In this document: piece after piece, positions 10,611-21,313 of the stretch | Layout of the letters: every line of letters begins with the position of its first letter | How positions within the stretch are numbered: the stretch's first letter is position 1 | Assembly (NCBI GenBank): GCA_019918135.1 | Contig: WBZZ01002737.1 | Location: forward strand, 137,501 to 201,500 | Direction: 5' to 3' | Length of the DNA stretch: 64,000 bases | Source of the DNA: Paulinella micropora | Taxonomy: Eukaryota; Cercozoa; Imbricatea; Euglyphida; Paulinellidae | Made by a program: the position numbers and the translations under genes | The notes under the pieces: generated by a model | The model's input: the letters and a program-made list of their open reading frames with translations, nothing else | What the model was told of the DNA's origin: nothing | Database searches by the model: none

Positions 10611-12735
10611 GCATCGCACCAAAAACCCAAACAAGATACACCAGATTGATATGGTAAAAGCTTATACAAATGCTTCGTTGGGGAATCTAGGGGAAATGTC
10701 GTCATACTTCAATGAATACCCGATTGCTCCTCGCAACATAATTAACATAAACCAGGATATGACACAAGAATACTACAATAAGGTAAAGCCTCTACACGGT
10801 TATGCTGTTTTTGATTACGACCAGAAGCACCTTACAGTGCCAGCCTTCTTCAACGGCTACACCACAAAGGGAACCCAATGCCAACCCATTCCCGCATTGC
10901 TATATATGTTTGACCAAGAAGTTAAGATATTTATTAAGAGATTATATGTAGCAGACGACCACTTCAACCCATTCAAAACCTTCTCGGACCTCATATCAAA
11001 TACACAAGATTATTACTCTGATAAGCCTGGCTTTGAACACGACACCTTAGCCAAAGCAACCAACTTACTAGTAGGCTCTCTCAATACTAACATACACCGA
11101 ACTCAGCAAGTGTCTACCATTTCAAAAACATACAACGAGCGAATACATTTTATGATGAAAGAAAAAGGATATAGATTATTGTTCCTGAAACGAGTTAAAT
11201 ACGATAAAAGTAAGTATGCCGAAATGAAGGACGACCTACTACCAGAGCGAATGATTTACACATACCAAGATACAAACCCAACAGACAACATATTCCAAAT
11301 GTCTCATTTAACTGGCTATGTGCTAGCATACCAAAAGATAGTTCTTCATAACCAAATGTTAAAGCTTGTAAATACTGGGCGGACTTTGTTATATTCTAAT
11401 ACAGACAGTATCGCATACGAAGGTGAATATACGAAAACAGGAAAAGAATTTCGTCCCGAGGTTTTAGAACAGGATGAGTTCATTGCCCCACAACTGAATA
11501 TGACTTGTTTTGTTTCCTACATAAATGACGAACCACAGATAACATACCAGCGACATAGCGGTTTCAAAGATAAATTACCATTACAGAAATTCTTAGAAAC
11601 GCCACATAAACAATATCCAGAGTTCTCCGCCTTTGAAGATACAGAGCTTCCTGACTATAGCACCAAAGATGAATACAAACCTTTACCAGAACAAGAACTA
11701 ATACTTATTCACGGCAAAGCTGGAACGGGTAAATCTGAAATGATTAAATACCTAGCTGGTCAGCCATCAAAATACACTAACACACATTTCAAAGACAAAA
11801 AGACTTTATCAACCGCTATGACACACAATGCCCGCCAAGTTATTAATTCTGAATATACACTTCAAAAAATGCTAACAATGCTATATCATAGACTTCCGCT
11901 ACCGATACCAGTAGGCGAACAAGCAATTAGTCACAGAATAACCATTGATGAAGTTTCTATGCTTACTTCCAAAAATTTAGAAAGTCTGGATCATATGCTC
12001 AGAAAATACACCAAAATCAACAGACCATTCGGCGGTGTATCTATCGTCTTATTCGGCCACTTAGCTCAGCTTCCTTGCCCAGACCCAACATCCGAACCAT
12101 TCCACAAGTCAAAAACGTTCAAGCTACTTACAAAAATAAATCTTAATACAAATTACAGACAGGCCAAAGACCTAGTTCTACAATCTATCTTAAATAAGGT
12201 AGAAGATTATTACAAGGTCGGCGGTAATGAGCTTAGCCAACACAGAGCAAAAGACTGCCTACCTACAATACTAACACTTGAAGAATTAGATGCTCTCAAT
12301 AAGCAAGTTAAGCCACACCCTACATCTACCGACAAAAACCCACCTTTAATATTACACCACTCTAACAACAATGTTAATGAAAGCAATAACAAAATGCTAC
12401 AAAATAAACCACTTAAAACAGGTCATCAGGTTGTGTTTCGTTGTAATAGAAAGGTTGTTCATAACGGCGATATTCATACTATTACTAGAGATACTAAAGA
12501 ACATATATTCATTACGATTGGTGGAATTGAGCAGAAATTTGATAGAAAAAAAACGATACCAGACAAGAAACCGTATGCGGACATCCAGCCGACATTCTCA
12601 TCCACCATTCACTGCTCACAAGGCCGAACAACACCAGTGTGGATAAATATAGACCTACTGTCAATGAATTTGTTATATGTCGCTTTAAGTCGTGCCACAT
12701 GCTTGAACGATATTGGACTATCAAATGAATTATGA
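10576..12735 (+). CDS. Fusion of family B DNA polymerase palm and SF1 (Pif1/RecD-like) helicase
   Basis: Counting from the ATG at 10651, the polymerase part has palm motif A (Asp codon at 10648-10650, just before that ATG, then MVKAYTNA), a motif-B-like AKATNLLVGSLN (residues 134-145) and motif C YSNTDS (248-253; the usual form is YxDTDS). The helicase follows: Walker A GKAGTGKS (355-362), Walker B IDEVS (432-436), motif III GHLAQLP (469-475), motif IV NYRQ (501-504), motif V STIHCSQGRT (651-660) and motif VI YVALSRAT (676-683). Because the motif A aspartate precedes the ATG, the true start must lie upstream and reach into the previous frame. The likely role is replication of the viral genome, with unwinding by the fused helicase. 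The helicase half is certain, the polymerase half fairly sure. Confidence 0.8.
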   Translation, partial: NPGQIPFHHIFKHRTKNPNKIHQIDMVKAYTNASLGNLGEMSSYFNEYPIAPRNIININQDMTQEYYNKVKPLHGYAVFDYDQKHLTVPAFFNGYTTKGTQCQPIPALLYMFDQEVKIFIKRLYVADDHFNPFKTFSDLISNTQDYYSDKPGFEHDTLAKATNLLVGSLNTNIHRTQQVSTISKTYNERIHFMMKEKGYRLLFLKRVKYDKSKYAEMKDDLLPERMIYTYQDTNPTDNIFQMSHLTGYVLAYQKIVLHNQMLKLVNTGRTLLYSNTDSIAYEGEYTKTGKEFRPEVLEQDEFIAPQLNMTCFVSYINDEPQITYQRHSGFKDKLPLQKFLETPHKQYPEFSAFEDTELPDYSTKDEYKPLPEQELILIHGKAGTGKSEMIKYLAGQPSKYTNTHFKDKKTLSTAMTHNARQVINSEYTLQKMLTMLYHRLPLPIPVGEQAISHRITIDEVSMLTSKNLESLDHMLRKYTKINRPFGGVSIVLFGHLAQLPCPDPTSEPFHKSKTFKLLTKINLNTNYRQAKDLVLQSILNKVEDYYKVGGNELSQHRAKDCLPTILTLEELDALNKQVKPHPTSTDKNPPLILHHSNNNVNESNNKMLQNKPLKTGHQVVFRCNRKVVHNGDIHTITRDTKEHIFITIGGIEQKFDRKKTIPDKKPYADIQPTFSSTIHCSQGRTTPVWINIDLLSMNLLYVALSRATCLNDIGLSNEL

Positions 12736-12756
12736 AAAGCACCTCCGGTTTTATAG

Positions 12757-13441
12757 ATATATTTTTTTTTGCTCCGTTACCTTTGAAGCTTCTCATCGTA
12801 TGAACGCCTCTCGTCGGTTTCACTAACTTAGTATTTACCGCCGTCGCTCCTAGCAATGAAACGGGGTCAAACGCGGTTCGGTAGTTCGTGGTCAGCTTCG
12901 CGGTCTTCGCCCTCTTCCCTTTCGGGTTTACCTTGACAGCTACTCGGTCGATTACTCCTTCAATGAGGTCTCTTGTGCTACTGCCTTTATTGTATGTTGT
13001 AGCCTTCACCCCCGTCTGTCGGCTTAAGTCTTTCGCAATCGTGCCACCCAGACTATGACCCGTCAGCTCTACATTATCTTTTCCATATTTCTTTATGACT
13101 TCGTCAACCAGCTTCTGCTCTTCTTCATATCTCGGAGTTCTTTTTAATACTCCCTTTACTAATGCGACGTCGGTTAGCAAGTCCCTCTTATCCGCACTTC
13201 CTCTGAATGCGACAATCGCCTTGCCGTCTTTCTCATATACTGTTGATTTCTCTTTGCTTGCGACTGGTTTCCATCCGTCAGCACCCTTTCTATCTGATCA
13301 CGACAAATAGACATCCTCCGACAACTCAGCGCTACCGCCTTTTTGTCGTTTGTATTCTTTGCTCGCCTTTTTCAATGCTTCCCCGTAGCTTATACAATGT
13401 TTAGCGGAGTAAGCTTTTACAAAGACAATCCACTCAGACAT
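12757..13441 (-). pseudogene. Class 3 lipase-like viral protein with in-frame TGA
   Basis: The frame starts at an ATG at 13441 with a short N-terminal module (MSEWIVFVKAYSAKH, then a YGEALKKASKEY segment) of a kind seen in large DNA virus proteins. After one in-frame TGA (13298-13300) it continues with an alpha/beta-hydrolase: VAFRGSADKRDLLTD and the nucleophile elbow GHSLGGT, as in fungal-type class 3 lipases. The frame as written runs past the convergent helicase end (12735), but one base fewer in an A-run near 12765 would end it near 12757, so the 3' end is uncertain. The predicted action is ester hydrolysis on lipids, perhaps in entry or exit. Confidence 0.65.
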
Positions 13442-13502
13442 TGCGCAAAGTGTATCCTATGTTATTTAATTTTTTCCTCCCTACTATATACTCCCCCCTA
13501 CT

Positions 13503-13778
13503 ATGTCCACTCTCACGAGACTGTGCGAGAAGTTCCAACAACTTTCAATTGAAAGCGAAAATAAATCGTTTTCTCTCGCCGATGTTCAAAAGGTAATCCA
13601 CGACGAAATAAAAGCTATTGAAGAAAAGAGAAATGCTCAACCCAGAGACACATTTCACTTCGGTAAATACAAGGGCCAAAAAATAGAAGACATCGCAAAG
13701 ATCGATAAGCCATACATCGAATGGTTAGTTCGTCAGCCGTGGATCCAAAATAAAGATGAATTGAAAAAGTATTTATAA
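13503..13778 (+). CDS. ExoX C-terminal-like / DUF3820-like small protein
   Basis: A 91-residue intact protein. Residues about 52-90 match the short domain found at the C terminus of exonuclease X and in DUF3820 proteins: FHFGKYKGQKIEDIAK, then a DKPYIEWLVRQPW stretch and a final acidic/basic helix. The domain usually accompanies nucleases or nucleic-acid enzymes but is not catalytic. The N terminus is helical. It overlaps the end of the convergent minus-strand gene by 6 bases, a compact viral arrangement. Confidence 0.65.
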   Translation: MSTLTRLCEKFQQLSIESENKSFSLADVQKVIHDEIKAIEEKRNAQPRDTFHFGKYKGQKIEDIAKIDKPYIEWLVRQPWIQNKDELKKYL

Positions 13779-14399
13779 TTTACCTCTAATATTTATTTCT
13801 TTTTTTATTATTCGTAGTATTGCTTTCTGTTTGTGGAATTCGCTAAACTTAGTGAAATGCGGTTCTTTCAATACGTCGTCCTCAACTTCTACTTCTCTAT
13901 TCACTTCTAGATATTGTTTAAGTATATCTTTGAATTGTATGATATCAAAGTGATGGTCAACATGGACATCAACCCGCTCATATATATCGCCACTTATTTC
14001 GCATATGTATCGGGGTTCCGCGAATACATCAATAGCCACGCGGTCTAGATATTCTTGTATTTGAGGTCTTATCGTATTCCTGCTAGCATCTTTTATTACT
14101 CTCGCCATTTTTTTTGATTCACTAAGCCCCATGAGGTCAACGCAGCAATTCCACGAAAACTGCTTCCCATTCGCACGAAAGTGTTTGCTTCCTGTCGTCA
14201 AATTACTTTCAACATCGATGATGCCGTCTTTTATGCCTGGATGATGAGTTATAAGATCTCACACAAAATCACTATCTTCTGGGTTCAGTACTTCTCCATC
14301 AGCGTATTCGCTTATAATTCCTCTTATGTGGGTTTTGATAGACGCTTTTGTTAGAAACCGCATACCTCCAATGATGTATAACTTACGTCGATAAAACAT
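13773..14399 (-). pseudogene. DCL-like (DUF3223-like) viral protein with in-frame TGA
   Basis: From the ATG at 14399 the N-terminal part has GGMRFLTKASIKTHIRGI, then one in-frame TGA at 14259-14261, then a DLITHHPGIKDGI stretch and a KHFRANGKQFSWNCC stretch. This order (short strand-helix, acidic segment, a 'HP' helix, then F...DG..FS...C) is that of DUF3223/DCL proteins, known from plants and several large DNA viruses and linked to rRNA or nucleic-acid functions. The C-terminal 90 residues are unassigned. Without the TGA it would be about 208 residues. Confidence 0.6.
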
Positions 14400-14474
14400 A
14401 TTACTATATTATATTAAAAAAAATATTACAAAAATTAATTAATTATCCACATCACTGATCTTCAATAAAATTAA

Positions 14475-15705
14475 CTATAACATTAACATACGCCAGTTCC
14501 AGAAAGTGTTTTGTGTAAATGTTAGAATATCACTCGGCGACAGATATATATCGTAATTTCTAAGGTTGAGTATCTGACTTGACCCGCTCGTAATATAAAG
14601 CTTGAGAAGGGCAGTGCCCCCAGCGATGGTGGATGCTTTTGAGTCTGTATCTACAATAGAATATTTGGTATCAACATCAGCAAAACCTGCTCCTGTTGAT
14701 GTTCCATTTAATACTAATTTTGCGATAATTGTTTTGCTGTCCTCGTTCGTGATGCTTATCAATGTAGGATACACGGTTGAATAGTTTGTTATGCTACTAT
14801 CAAACAATGCTTTATTCCTAATACTGAATACAGAACCTTCTGTGGCAGTCGCCGCCTTGGTTCCTTCAACTTCGTTCGTTATACTCGTGTTTATATTGTT
14901 GGTCCCTTCAATAAACATACTAACACTCGCAGTCTTTAACGATTGAACCCCAGTTCCAATACCATTGTTAAATATTTGTGCGACAAATGGAAGCGATGTA
15001 TTTTGCAAGCTAACACCTGTATTAGCATTCGCATATTTAATCATATGGACTAGCTGGAATTCTCCAGTCGCAGGATTTTCAATGTAGAACCTTATAGCAC
15101 CAAAACCCAAATATTGAAATTTAATCTGGAATACATTACTTTTGGTCCAATCAATGAGAGGCATATCTTTGGTTCCGTTACAAGGGTCATCCCAGTTTGC
15201 TTGTGCGATAGTAGTGCCAACTCCTCCTTTACAATGAACAATATTCATACCAGTATTTTTGTCTTTGTAGAAATAGAAACCATCATTCAATCCGCTATCT
15301 CCTAACCCTATAAATGAATAGTAGTCTTTCGTTTTATCAGTAGTCCATAAAGCAGTGAAGCGGGCTAAAACTCCCATACCCGTTCTGTATTTAATTCTTT
15401 TTTTACTTAAGAAAATGGCATCGGCAGTATTGTTTGCTTGTGCTTTCAATTCAGCCATATTCGCATTAAATGCTACGGTCGCATTAGTTTGAGTTAATGT
15501 CCATATCCTTGTATTGATAGTGTATGGAAAAGTCTCCTAAACAACTGGTGTTAATTGACCGACCAATGCTTCGCCAAAAGCTGTTTTCATACTATTGGTT
15601 TCAACATTGCCATCGTAGCCGACCTTGACATTTATAAAATCTCCGTCAGGGTTTGTGCCATCAAATTTCTTTGGTGAGACATTGTAAGTGCTTACGACAA
15701 ATTCC
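14475..15705 (-). pseudogene. Viral fibre / attachment-like structural protein, broken
   Basis: The largest open part (15458-14475, 327 codons) is rich in Thr, Ser, Asn and Gly with beta-strand-like alternation and a lectin/LamG-like look (GFYFYKDKNTG, a stretch near WTKSNVFQIKFQYLGFGAIRFYI). The same frame extends upstream past a TAG at 15537-15539 to about 15705, where a lost start is likely because the only candidate is disturbed by one extra base (ATAGGAA). It follows the MCP fragment in the same orientation, as structural genes in PLVs often do. The attachment role is inferred from composition and position. Confidence 0.55.
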
Positions 15706-15782
15706 TATATTATTAAAAAAAATTAACTATCAAAATTAATTGTAATTACGATCTCAAAAACCTATCACCTTAACTGGAGGGG

Positions 15783-16365
15783 TTAAGACATAAGGATTTC
15801 AATTCCCTTCACAAGCACACTTCGTTGAAAAATGGCGAATGTATAATGGTTAAGATTAGTTACGCCAGCACCACTCGCATTAGCACTTGTAGTTGCCGCA
15901 AATTCATATCGTCTCTCGGTGTCAAGGCTTAGACCGCTCACCTCATAGCCGTCTGTGTCCTTATAGCACAGCGGGCGGTTATTGTCCCAAGTATCTACGT
16001 GGAACCAGTTGTAATGATAAACATCGCTGTTTAGGATAGCACTTCCCTTCAACTTATCCTTCAAAATCATATAGTCTTCATTCTCAGATGTGTCAATGTC
16101 AAATTGTTGAAGGCGTGTTCCATCAAGTGTTGTGTAATAAGAGATAATTTTAGCATCCGTCCTATTGTCATTATCAAAAGAAGTATTAGCACTCTCAGTG
16201 AAATGAAAGGCAGAAGTATAAATACGACGAATTCTTTCACCCTGCGAGCGGTTCATCTTAATAACATAATTTTGTTGAGGAGCGCGCGAAGTAGCGACAA
16301 GAGGGTATATATAATGTTGTTCCATGCCAAGGCCAAAGACTAGCCACACTAATTGTCGTCAAAAA
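15783..16365 (-). pseudogene. C-terminal part of a double-jelly-roll major capsid protein
   Basis: About 190 codons ending at TAA 15783-15785. Features typical of the C-terminal jelly roll of PLV/virophage capsid proteins are RIYTSAFHF, YTTLDGTRLQQFDI, the YHYNWFHVDTWDN stretch and a final short strand (SVLVKGIEILMS). A full MCP would be about 500-650 residues; the N-terminal two thirds are missing, because the frame runs into non-viral sequence at about 16365, next to a copia LTR. The missing part is not found elsewhere in the window. MCP identity rests on pattern, not on a search. Confidence 0.6.
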
Positions 16366-16401
16366 ATAAAATCTTACGACACGTCTCGACGGCCTCATAC
16401 G
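16366..16401. other. Short flank between MCP fragment and copia 3' LTR
   Basis: About 36 bases outside the LTR. In reverse complement they are open and could be the continuation of the Ty3 sequence interrupted at 6198, but they are too short to prove it. Confidence 0.3.
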
Positions 16402-16715
16402 GGAGTGTCAATGTAATATTAAACTCCAGTAGACGGTCTAGTTCGCAGAGGCCGGGTTAGAGCGGTTCACTTTGGTAGTTGATGGTTGAGCAGATTGTGA
16501 GATTTTACTGAGAGAATGAAATTGCCGCTCTTTTATTGGCAGTAAACTGAAGCACGAGGTCGGCTGACCTGAGTAATTGTCCTAATACGGTCTACAGTAA
16601 AAATCAGTAAGGTCAGTAATGTCAGTCATATTGAAATAATAATATGAGAATCAGTCCTAACGATATTCATTACAAATTGTAACCCGTCAGAAATTACTGT
16701 TCAGTAAACTACATT
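16402..16715 (-). mobile_element. 3' LTR of the copia element (inverted)
   Basis: Reverse complement of the LTR at 6197-6502. Just inside it (16716-16735, minus strand) lies a purine run, TTTAGAGGGAGCAT, as expected for the polypurine tract before TGGAATGTAG. Confidence 0.8.
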
Positions 16716-16834
16716 CCAATGCTCCCTCTAAATTCAGAGGTAGTTAAATGCTATGGAAATGTCCTGAGTACTCCAATCCTTTGTCAGACTGATACAATGA
16801 TATTACTGACTTATTTGCTTAGTATCAACTCTAT

Positions 16835-17350
16835 CTACTTAGAGAGGTGTCCACCAAGCCTATCCGCTGCCTTCTTGAATGTCGATGGACTGGTGATGAC
16901 TTTGGACAGCACATCCGCTCGATTGTTAGCTGACGGTACCCATTCTAAACCAACCTCCCCCTTCCTTATCGCCTCGGTAACATGGTAGTGACGCAATGCA
17001 ATATGTCGCATTCGTTTTCCGAAGATCGAGTTAGGGGCAGTACACACGGTAGATTGGTTGTCGACACGCAGCGTCGGTTTAGCCATCAACTCGCTCTTCA
17101 ATGGGTTGTCGTCCGACCACGGGAGTGACTTGACCACATTACGCATCGCCTCCAAGTCATGTAGTACCTCCGATGCCGCATACGTTTCGCTTTCCTGAGT
17201 TCCGGTAGCCAAGTGCCTCTGAGTTGAAGCTCGCACCATGATGGGCCCACCGGCCAAGAACATCACTCCCCGTTCGTGAGTACATCCGGCTTCCGTTCCC
17301 AAGCGATGAATCAGAGTCGGCCACCATGGTTCTGTTCCCGTTCGATGCAA
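16835..17350 (-). pseudogene. Copia RNase H domain
   Basis: The C-terminal Pol domain, with ESETYAASEVLHDLEAMR (the catalytic Glu helix), LRVDNQSTVC, RMRHIALRHYHVTEAI and the final ANNRADVLSK. It ends at TAA next to the 3' LTR. Upstream it is separated from RT by frameshifts (an additional piece is readable at 17157-17447). Confidence 0.85.
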
Positions 17351-17529
17351 ATCTCAATCCCCGGTCCTTCACATGCAGAAAGTATCGTAGGAGCTGTTCC
17401 GCCCGCGCAATAATCAAACTTCTCCCTGTTTGATTGATGCTTCGCAAGGACGCTGACCGGTAACACCGATTCCGGAACGCTAGCCTTCAAGTAGATGTAG
17501 CTACCCACTATCTCCTGTGGGGAGTACTC

Positions 17530-18306
17530 CCTCATGGCCGACTGCATCTTTGAGCCCACTGGTAGCCACGGCGTCTTAGCCGGCATCCATGCAGTCCATC
17601 GCTCCTCTTGAACCTGGTCATGAGTGTCGCAATGTACTCACGCTGATACAGGCTGAGGGTGTACACACCCTCCTCCTTTCTCACCTCGAATTCAAGCGAC
17701 AGAAACTTCTTGATGGGCCCAAGGTCCTTGACGTTGCCCCACTCCTTCTGAAGCCGACTCACATACTCCTTCCTGCTGTCTTCGGATGCCACTGCATGCA
17801 ATGTTATCATCGACGTACGCGTGGTATTTGAGTACTTTGGTCTTCTTCGTTTTGCCATCTACCTGGCCAAACAAAACGGTCAACAATACTTTGTTGAAAC
17901 CCCATATTCACCTGCGTCGGTACTACACGCTCGTTCCAGTATATATGCCCAGAGTGCTTCAAACCGTTGACCCCCCCAAGCGCTTCCCATACGATGTTAG
18001 GGGGTGTATATCCTCCGGAGGCTTAAACCAGACCGGCACATGAAGCTTGACTTGCGGAAAGGCACTCTCCTCGTCCATCCCGTAGACTTCCAGCCCCTGT
18101 AGGACCGACAACGCACACGTCAGCCATACGATCTCCACCCTGCACGCCGGCAGGTCCACTTTGTCGTACTGCCACGCCGGCTGCCGGAACCCCAACCCAG
18201 CGATACGAGACTTTGTATCCACAGCTGGTCCGTCCATCGTCTCTCTCTTCTCACAATCGACGAACCTAGTAGGCACCAACGGATGCCCCACCGGCTTTTC
18301 GGACAC
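17530..18306 (-). pseudogene. Copia reverse transcriptase, frameshifted
   Basis: RT pieces are scattered over three frames. The region around 18306-17959 has the first catalytic segment (GMDEESAFPQVKLHVPV). The YVDD active-site motif is in YHAYVDDNIACSG (about 17830-17790). The thumb/connection is at 17780-17530 (GPIKKFLSLEFEV, YTLSLYQREYIATL). Several indels make it inactive as written. Confidence 0.8.
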
Positions 18307-18314
18307 ATGTCGCT

Positions 18315-18992
18315 CTACAATAGCAGTCGAAGGTGCTTGTCTATGTCTGCGAACCTGGAGTCGTTGAACAACCCTGACTGCGTTGCCTGGCGATAAGGAA
18401 TCGGAACCGTCACCAGGTATGCCCCGAAGTTCCCCGGTTTCGTTTGCATCCTGCTCCTCGTTCCAACGACTATGTTAGACACATCGATGTTGCTGCCCGT
18501 CCACTCGACAGGCACACCTCTTGCATCCCTCTTGACGTCCTCGTTCCTTACAGGACCACTCAAAGGTTCTGGCTCGTCATCCGGTGCTGCCTCCCCATCC
18601 GGTGCTGCCTCCCCATCAGAACCCCTTGCCTCTCTCTTGTCCCCACCAACGTCTCCAGACACCCCTTCGTCGTAGACCACCAGCTCGACAAGTCCCGAGT
18701 TGTCCGCTGGAACGGGCTGTAACCCCTCCAAGAACACTTCCCCAACGGCGTCCCGGGTTGCTACGTCTGCCACTTCCTCCGTCGCTTCGTGCTCTTCCCA
18801 ACCGCTACCGGCAGTAAGCGAGTCTAACACCTTCCGCTCACTGGCAGTGAAAGATTTCCCGGGTACATCGCCACTTTTGTCGACACTTTTTCCCACTTGG
18901 TGTGCCGTTTGGAAGGCATGCTGGAGTGATGACGCCATCTTGCCCCTTGGGTAAAGTGTAGGCCAACCATGCACTTCAGGGTCCCTCACCAT
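18315..18992 (-). pseudogene. Copia Pol linker between integrase and RT
   Basis: About 225 codons, acidic and Gly/Glu-rich, lacking catalytic motifs. Short repeats of GEAAPDGEAAPD are visible. In copia Pol this is the variable integrase C-terminal/linker region before RT; its end (RFADIDKHLRLLL) leads to the RT domain. Confidence 0.6.
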
Positions 18993-19097
18993 TTAATCCA
19001 CAGTCGTAACCAGCTTGCTTTCGTAGAAACTCCATACCTTGTAGGCAGATTCTTCCACATGTATCCCCATGAAGACCCCTGGTACCCCTTTCTCTTG

Positions 19098-20194
19098 TCA
19101 CTTCTTTCCACCCTTGTAGTATACACAGAGACATCCGAAGGGCTTCAGGATTGAGAAAGGCGGCGCAGGTCTGTTATATATCATTTTGTGCCTTGTGGCC
19201 TTCGCCCCTGCACGTCCCTGCATGTTGATCAGAAACACAGCGTAGTCCACCGCCAACGGTAGGAAGTACACAGGTATACTTCTTGCCGTCAGCAACGTAG
19301 CTGCCAGTGAAAAGACGATGTGAATGCCCGCCTCCGCGTACGCGTCTTTATTCGGGTCCGCTCTCACTGGTAGCCGTTGCTCCACACCCTTGCTGGTTAG
19401 GTACCCTTTCACTGCTTTCGAGACCCACTCCTTGTCGGTCCTGAACTGTTTCACCTTATGGCCTGTTTGGTTTCAGACCACGCCAGTACGTCTTTGAGCT
19501 GTTGCAGTGCGAATTCAGACGCACGAGTAGGATTCCATTTTTCTCTAATGTATCCAGACACATTCTCCACAAAGAGCAGATAGTATTGCACTCCTCCATA
19601 GAGAGGGAATGAGATCCGACCGGTGCCGTCTGCACTCCAGTCTTCCCCCACCCTTGCACAGATAGTCAGCGAAGCTCCCTCGAACGTCGAATGCTTTCTT
19701 ACCTTAGTTGTAGCACACCCGAGACAGCCACATTTCACCACTCCCTCCTTCCCTTTTGGCACCAAGTTATTCTGTCGCATGAATTGCCTTGCCATCGTCT
19801 CCCCAAAGTGGAAGACATCGTTGAGCTCTTGCATTTCCACAGTAGTAGTAGGCTTCATGCTCGTCGCCCAAAAGGCCGCGTTGCATCCTGGGAACGAGGA
19901 GCACTCTTTCTTTTCTTTTCTCCACCCCGGCGGGTTTACAGTTGTAAATTTATATTGACAGGTTTCTGGGTTGAAAATACCAATCAGTACTTTGTCCCCC
20001 GGGCCTACATCTATTCGCCGTTCCGTGACGAAGAATTCGGTGCCCTGCATCACAATTGTATACCCCGCGCGTTGCAGTCGCCCTGATGAGAATAGCGTCC
20101 GGTCCAACGTCGGTAACACGTAGGTTTCACCCATCTCCACTTCCTGGGGCACACATTTACCGTTTATACCAGTGGAATCTCTAGTGCATTCCAT
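19098..20194 (-). pseudogene. Copia GAG-pre-integrase and integrase core, frameshifted
   Basis: 20194-19451 carries the end of the protease region, then the integrase zinc domain (HFGETMARQFMRQN with a later CGCLGC pair) and the first core Asp segment (WSADGTGRISFPLYGGVQ, FVENVSGY). 19454-19098 carries the second Asp segment (FRTDKEW) and the region of the catalytic Glu (DPNKDAYAEAGIHIV). A frameshift lies between them. It would have catalysed cDNA insertion. Confidence 0.75.
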
Positions 20195-20870
20195 TCGTAG
20201 CGGGCTGGGGGAACGTCATAAGCTTCCTTGAACTGAGCGAGCCTATTTTCTGCATCGGTCTGTTGCTGTCTCCCTTCAGGCCATGACGAGTCGCCGACAT
20301 GCCTGGAGGAATGCGGGGGTTAACGCCTATCCCAAGTGCTTGTTACCCTTAGCCTTTAGCCCAATCAACCCAGATATCCCCCTCACCGCCATAGGGTCCT
20401 CATCAGTGACATCCATTAGCGCTTCCCTCAGAGGTACCATACGCTGTGATGACCCACAGTCCATATATACTTCGTAGAGGTCTTGCCCTTCGTCCTGCAC
20501 AGTGCCGAAAGCCATGTTCGCCGTAGGTCCTGCCCGTCGATCGAGACCCCTTCCTCTTGAGCAGGTCCCTCTCCCCCGGCCGGTTGCTCGTCACCATCCT
20601 GCACTCCTCCACTATCCACATCCATAGGCGGCGTGTTCGGCGGCTTCTTCTCTTCCTCTCCCCCACTGCGAGGTACCGGGTCCCTCCTTCCATCGTTCTC
20701 CAACGTGATGACAGTTCGTTCCTCTTCCCATCTTCCAACTCGCCTCGCCGCAGAGGTAGACTCCCCCTGCCCGCCACTCACATCACCAGTGCCACCACCT
20801 TCACCCAGTCTCGTCGCTGATGTGTTTTGCATAGCCCGTCGTTGTGCCAAAGCCTCCTTCCTTTCCGCCT
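20195..20870 (-). pseudogene. Copia protease region and late Gag linker
   Basis: Minus-strand codons about 20515-20327 contain VYMDCGSSQRMVPLRE, placed and shaped like the copia retropepsin active site (normally DSGA or DTGA, here DCGS). Upstream (20850-20520) the frame is a Gly/Glu/Pro-rich linker. Frames are broken in several places. Confidence 0.55.
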
Positions 20871-21313
20871 CAATCGAAGCCAGTTGATATACCCAGGGGA
20901 AGAACGTTCCTTGACACGTAGCAGCACCCGTTCCGGTTCCGAGGTCGCGTGTCTCTTCGCATCTTGTAGACTCTCCCAGCTCGCCTCGACATATTCATTG
21001 CTTCTTTAGGTGGCCCCATCATGAGTAGGATATCGTTGAACCTCGGCTGAAGCGCCTTAGCGTTCTCCTCCATTTCCGGTTTGACATGACAATACCTTAG
21101 TAGCCTCCTGTACGCAACATCTCCTCTTCGCTTCGTCTCGTTTAGGCTGTGAGGTCCCAGCCCCCGAGGCTCCCGACCTCCGGCCACGACCTTTGCCCAA
21201 TCTTCCTCTCCTTCAGCTTGCGTCCAGTTGCAGAACTCCCTGTGAGCTGCCCAGTCCAGTCGTTGACAGTCCTTGTCACAGTACGCCACCAGCTTGCACC
21301 TTGAGCACATCTT
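20871..21313 (-). pseudogene. Copia Gag C-terminal part with MYND-type zinc finger
   Basis: From the junction at about 21313 the frame reads KMCSRCKLVAYCDKDCQRLD and then WAAHREFCNW. The spacing CxxC, YCxxxCQ, W, H and C matches the second half of a MYND zinc finger. The first Cys pair would lie in the part cut off by the viral insertion. MYND fingers bind proline-rich peptides in host regulators and are unusual in a retrotransposon Gag. The frame ends at a TGA in 20870-20872. Confidence 0.6.

Noticed and set aside
12512..12756. C-terminal extension of the lipase frame into the helicase gene
   Set aside because: It is the reverse complement of the helicase coding end and starts right after an A-run likely to contain an indel.
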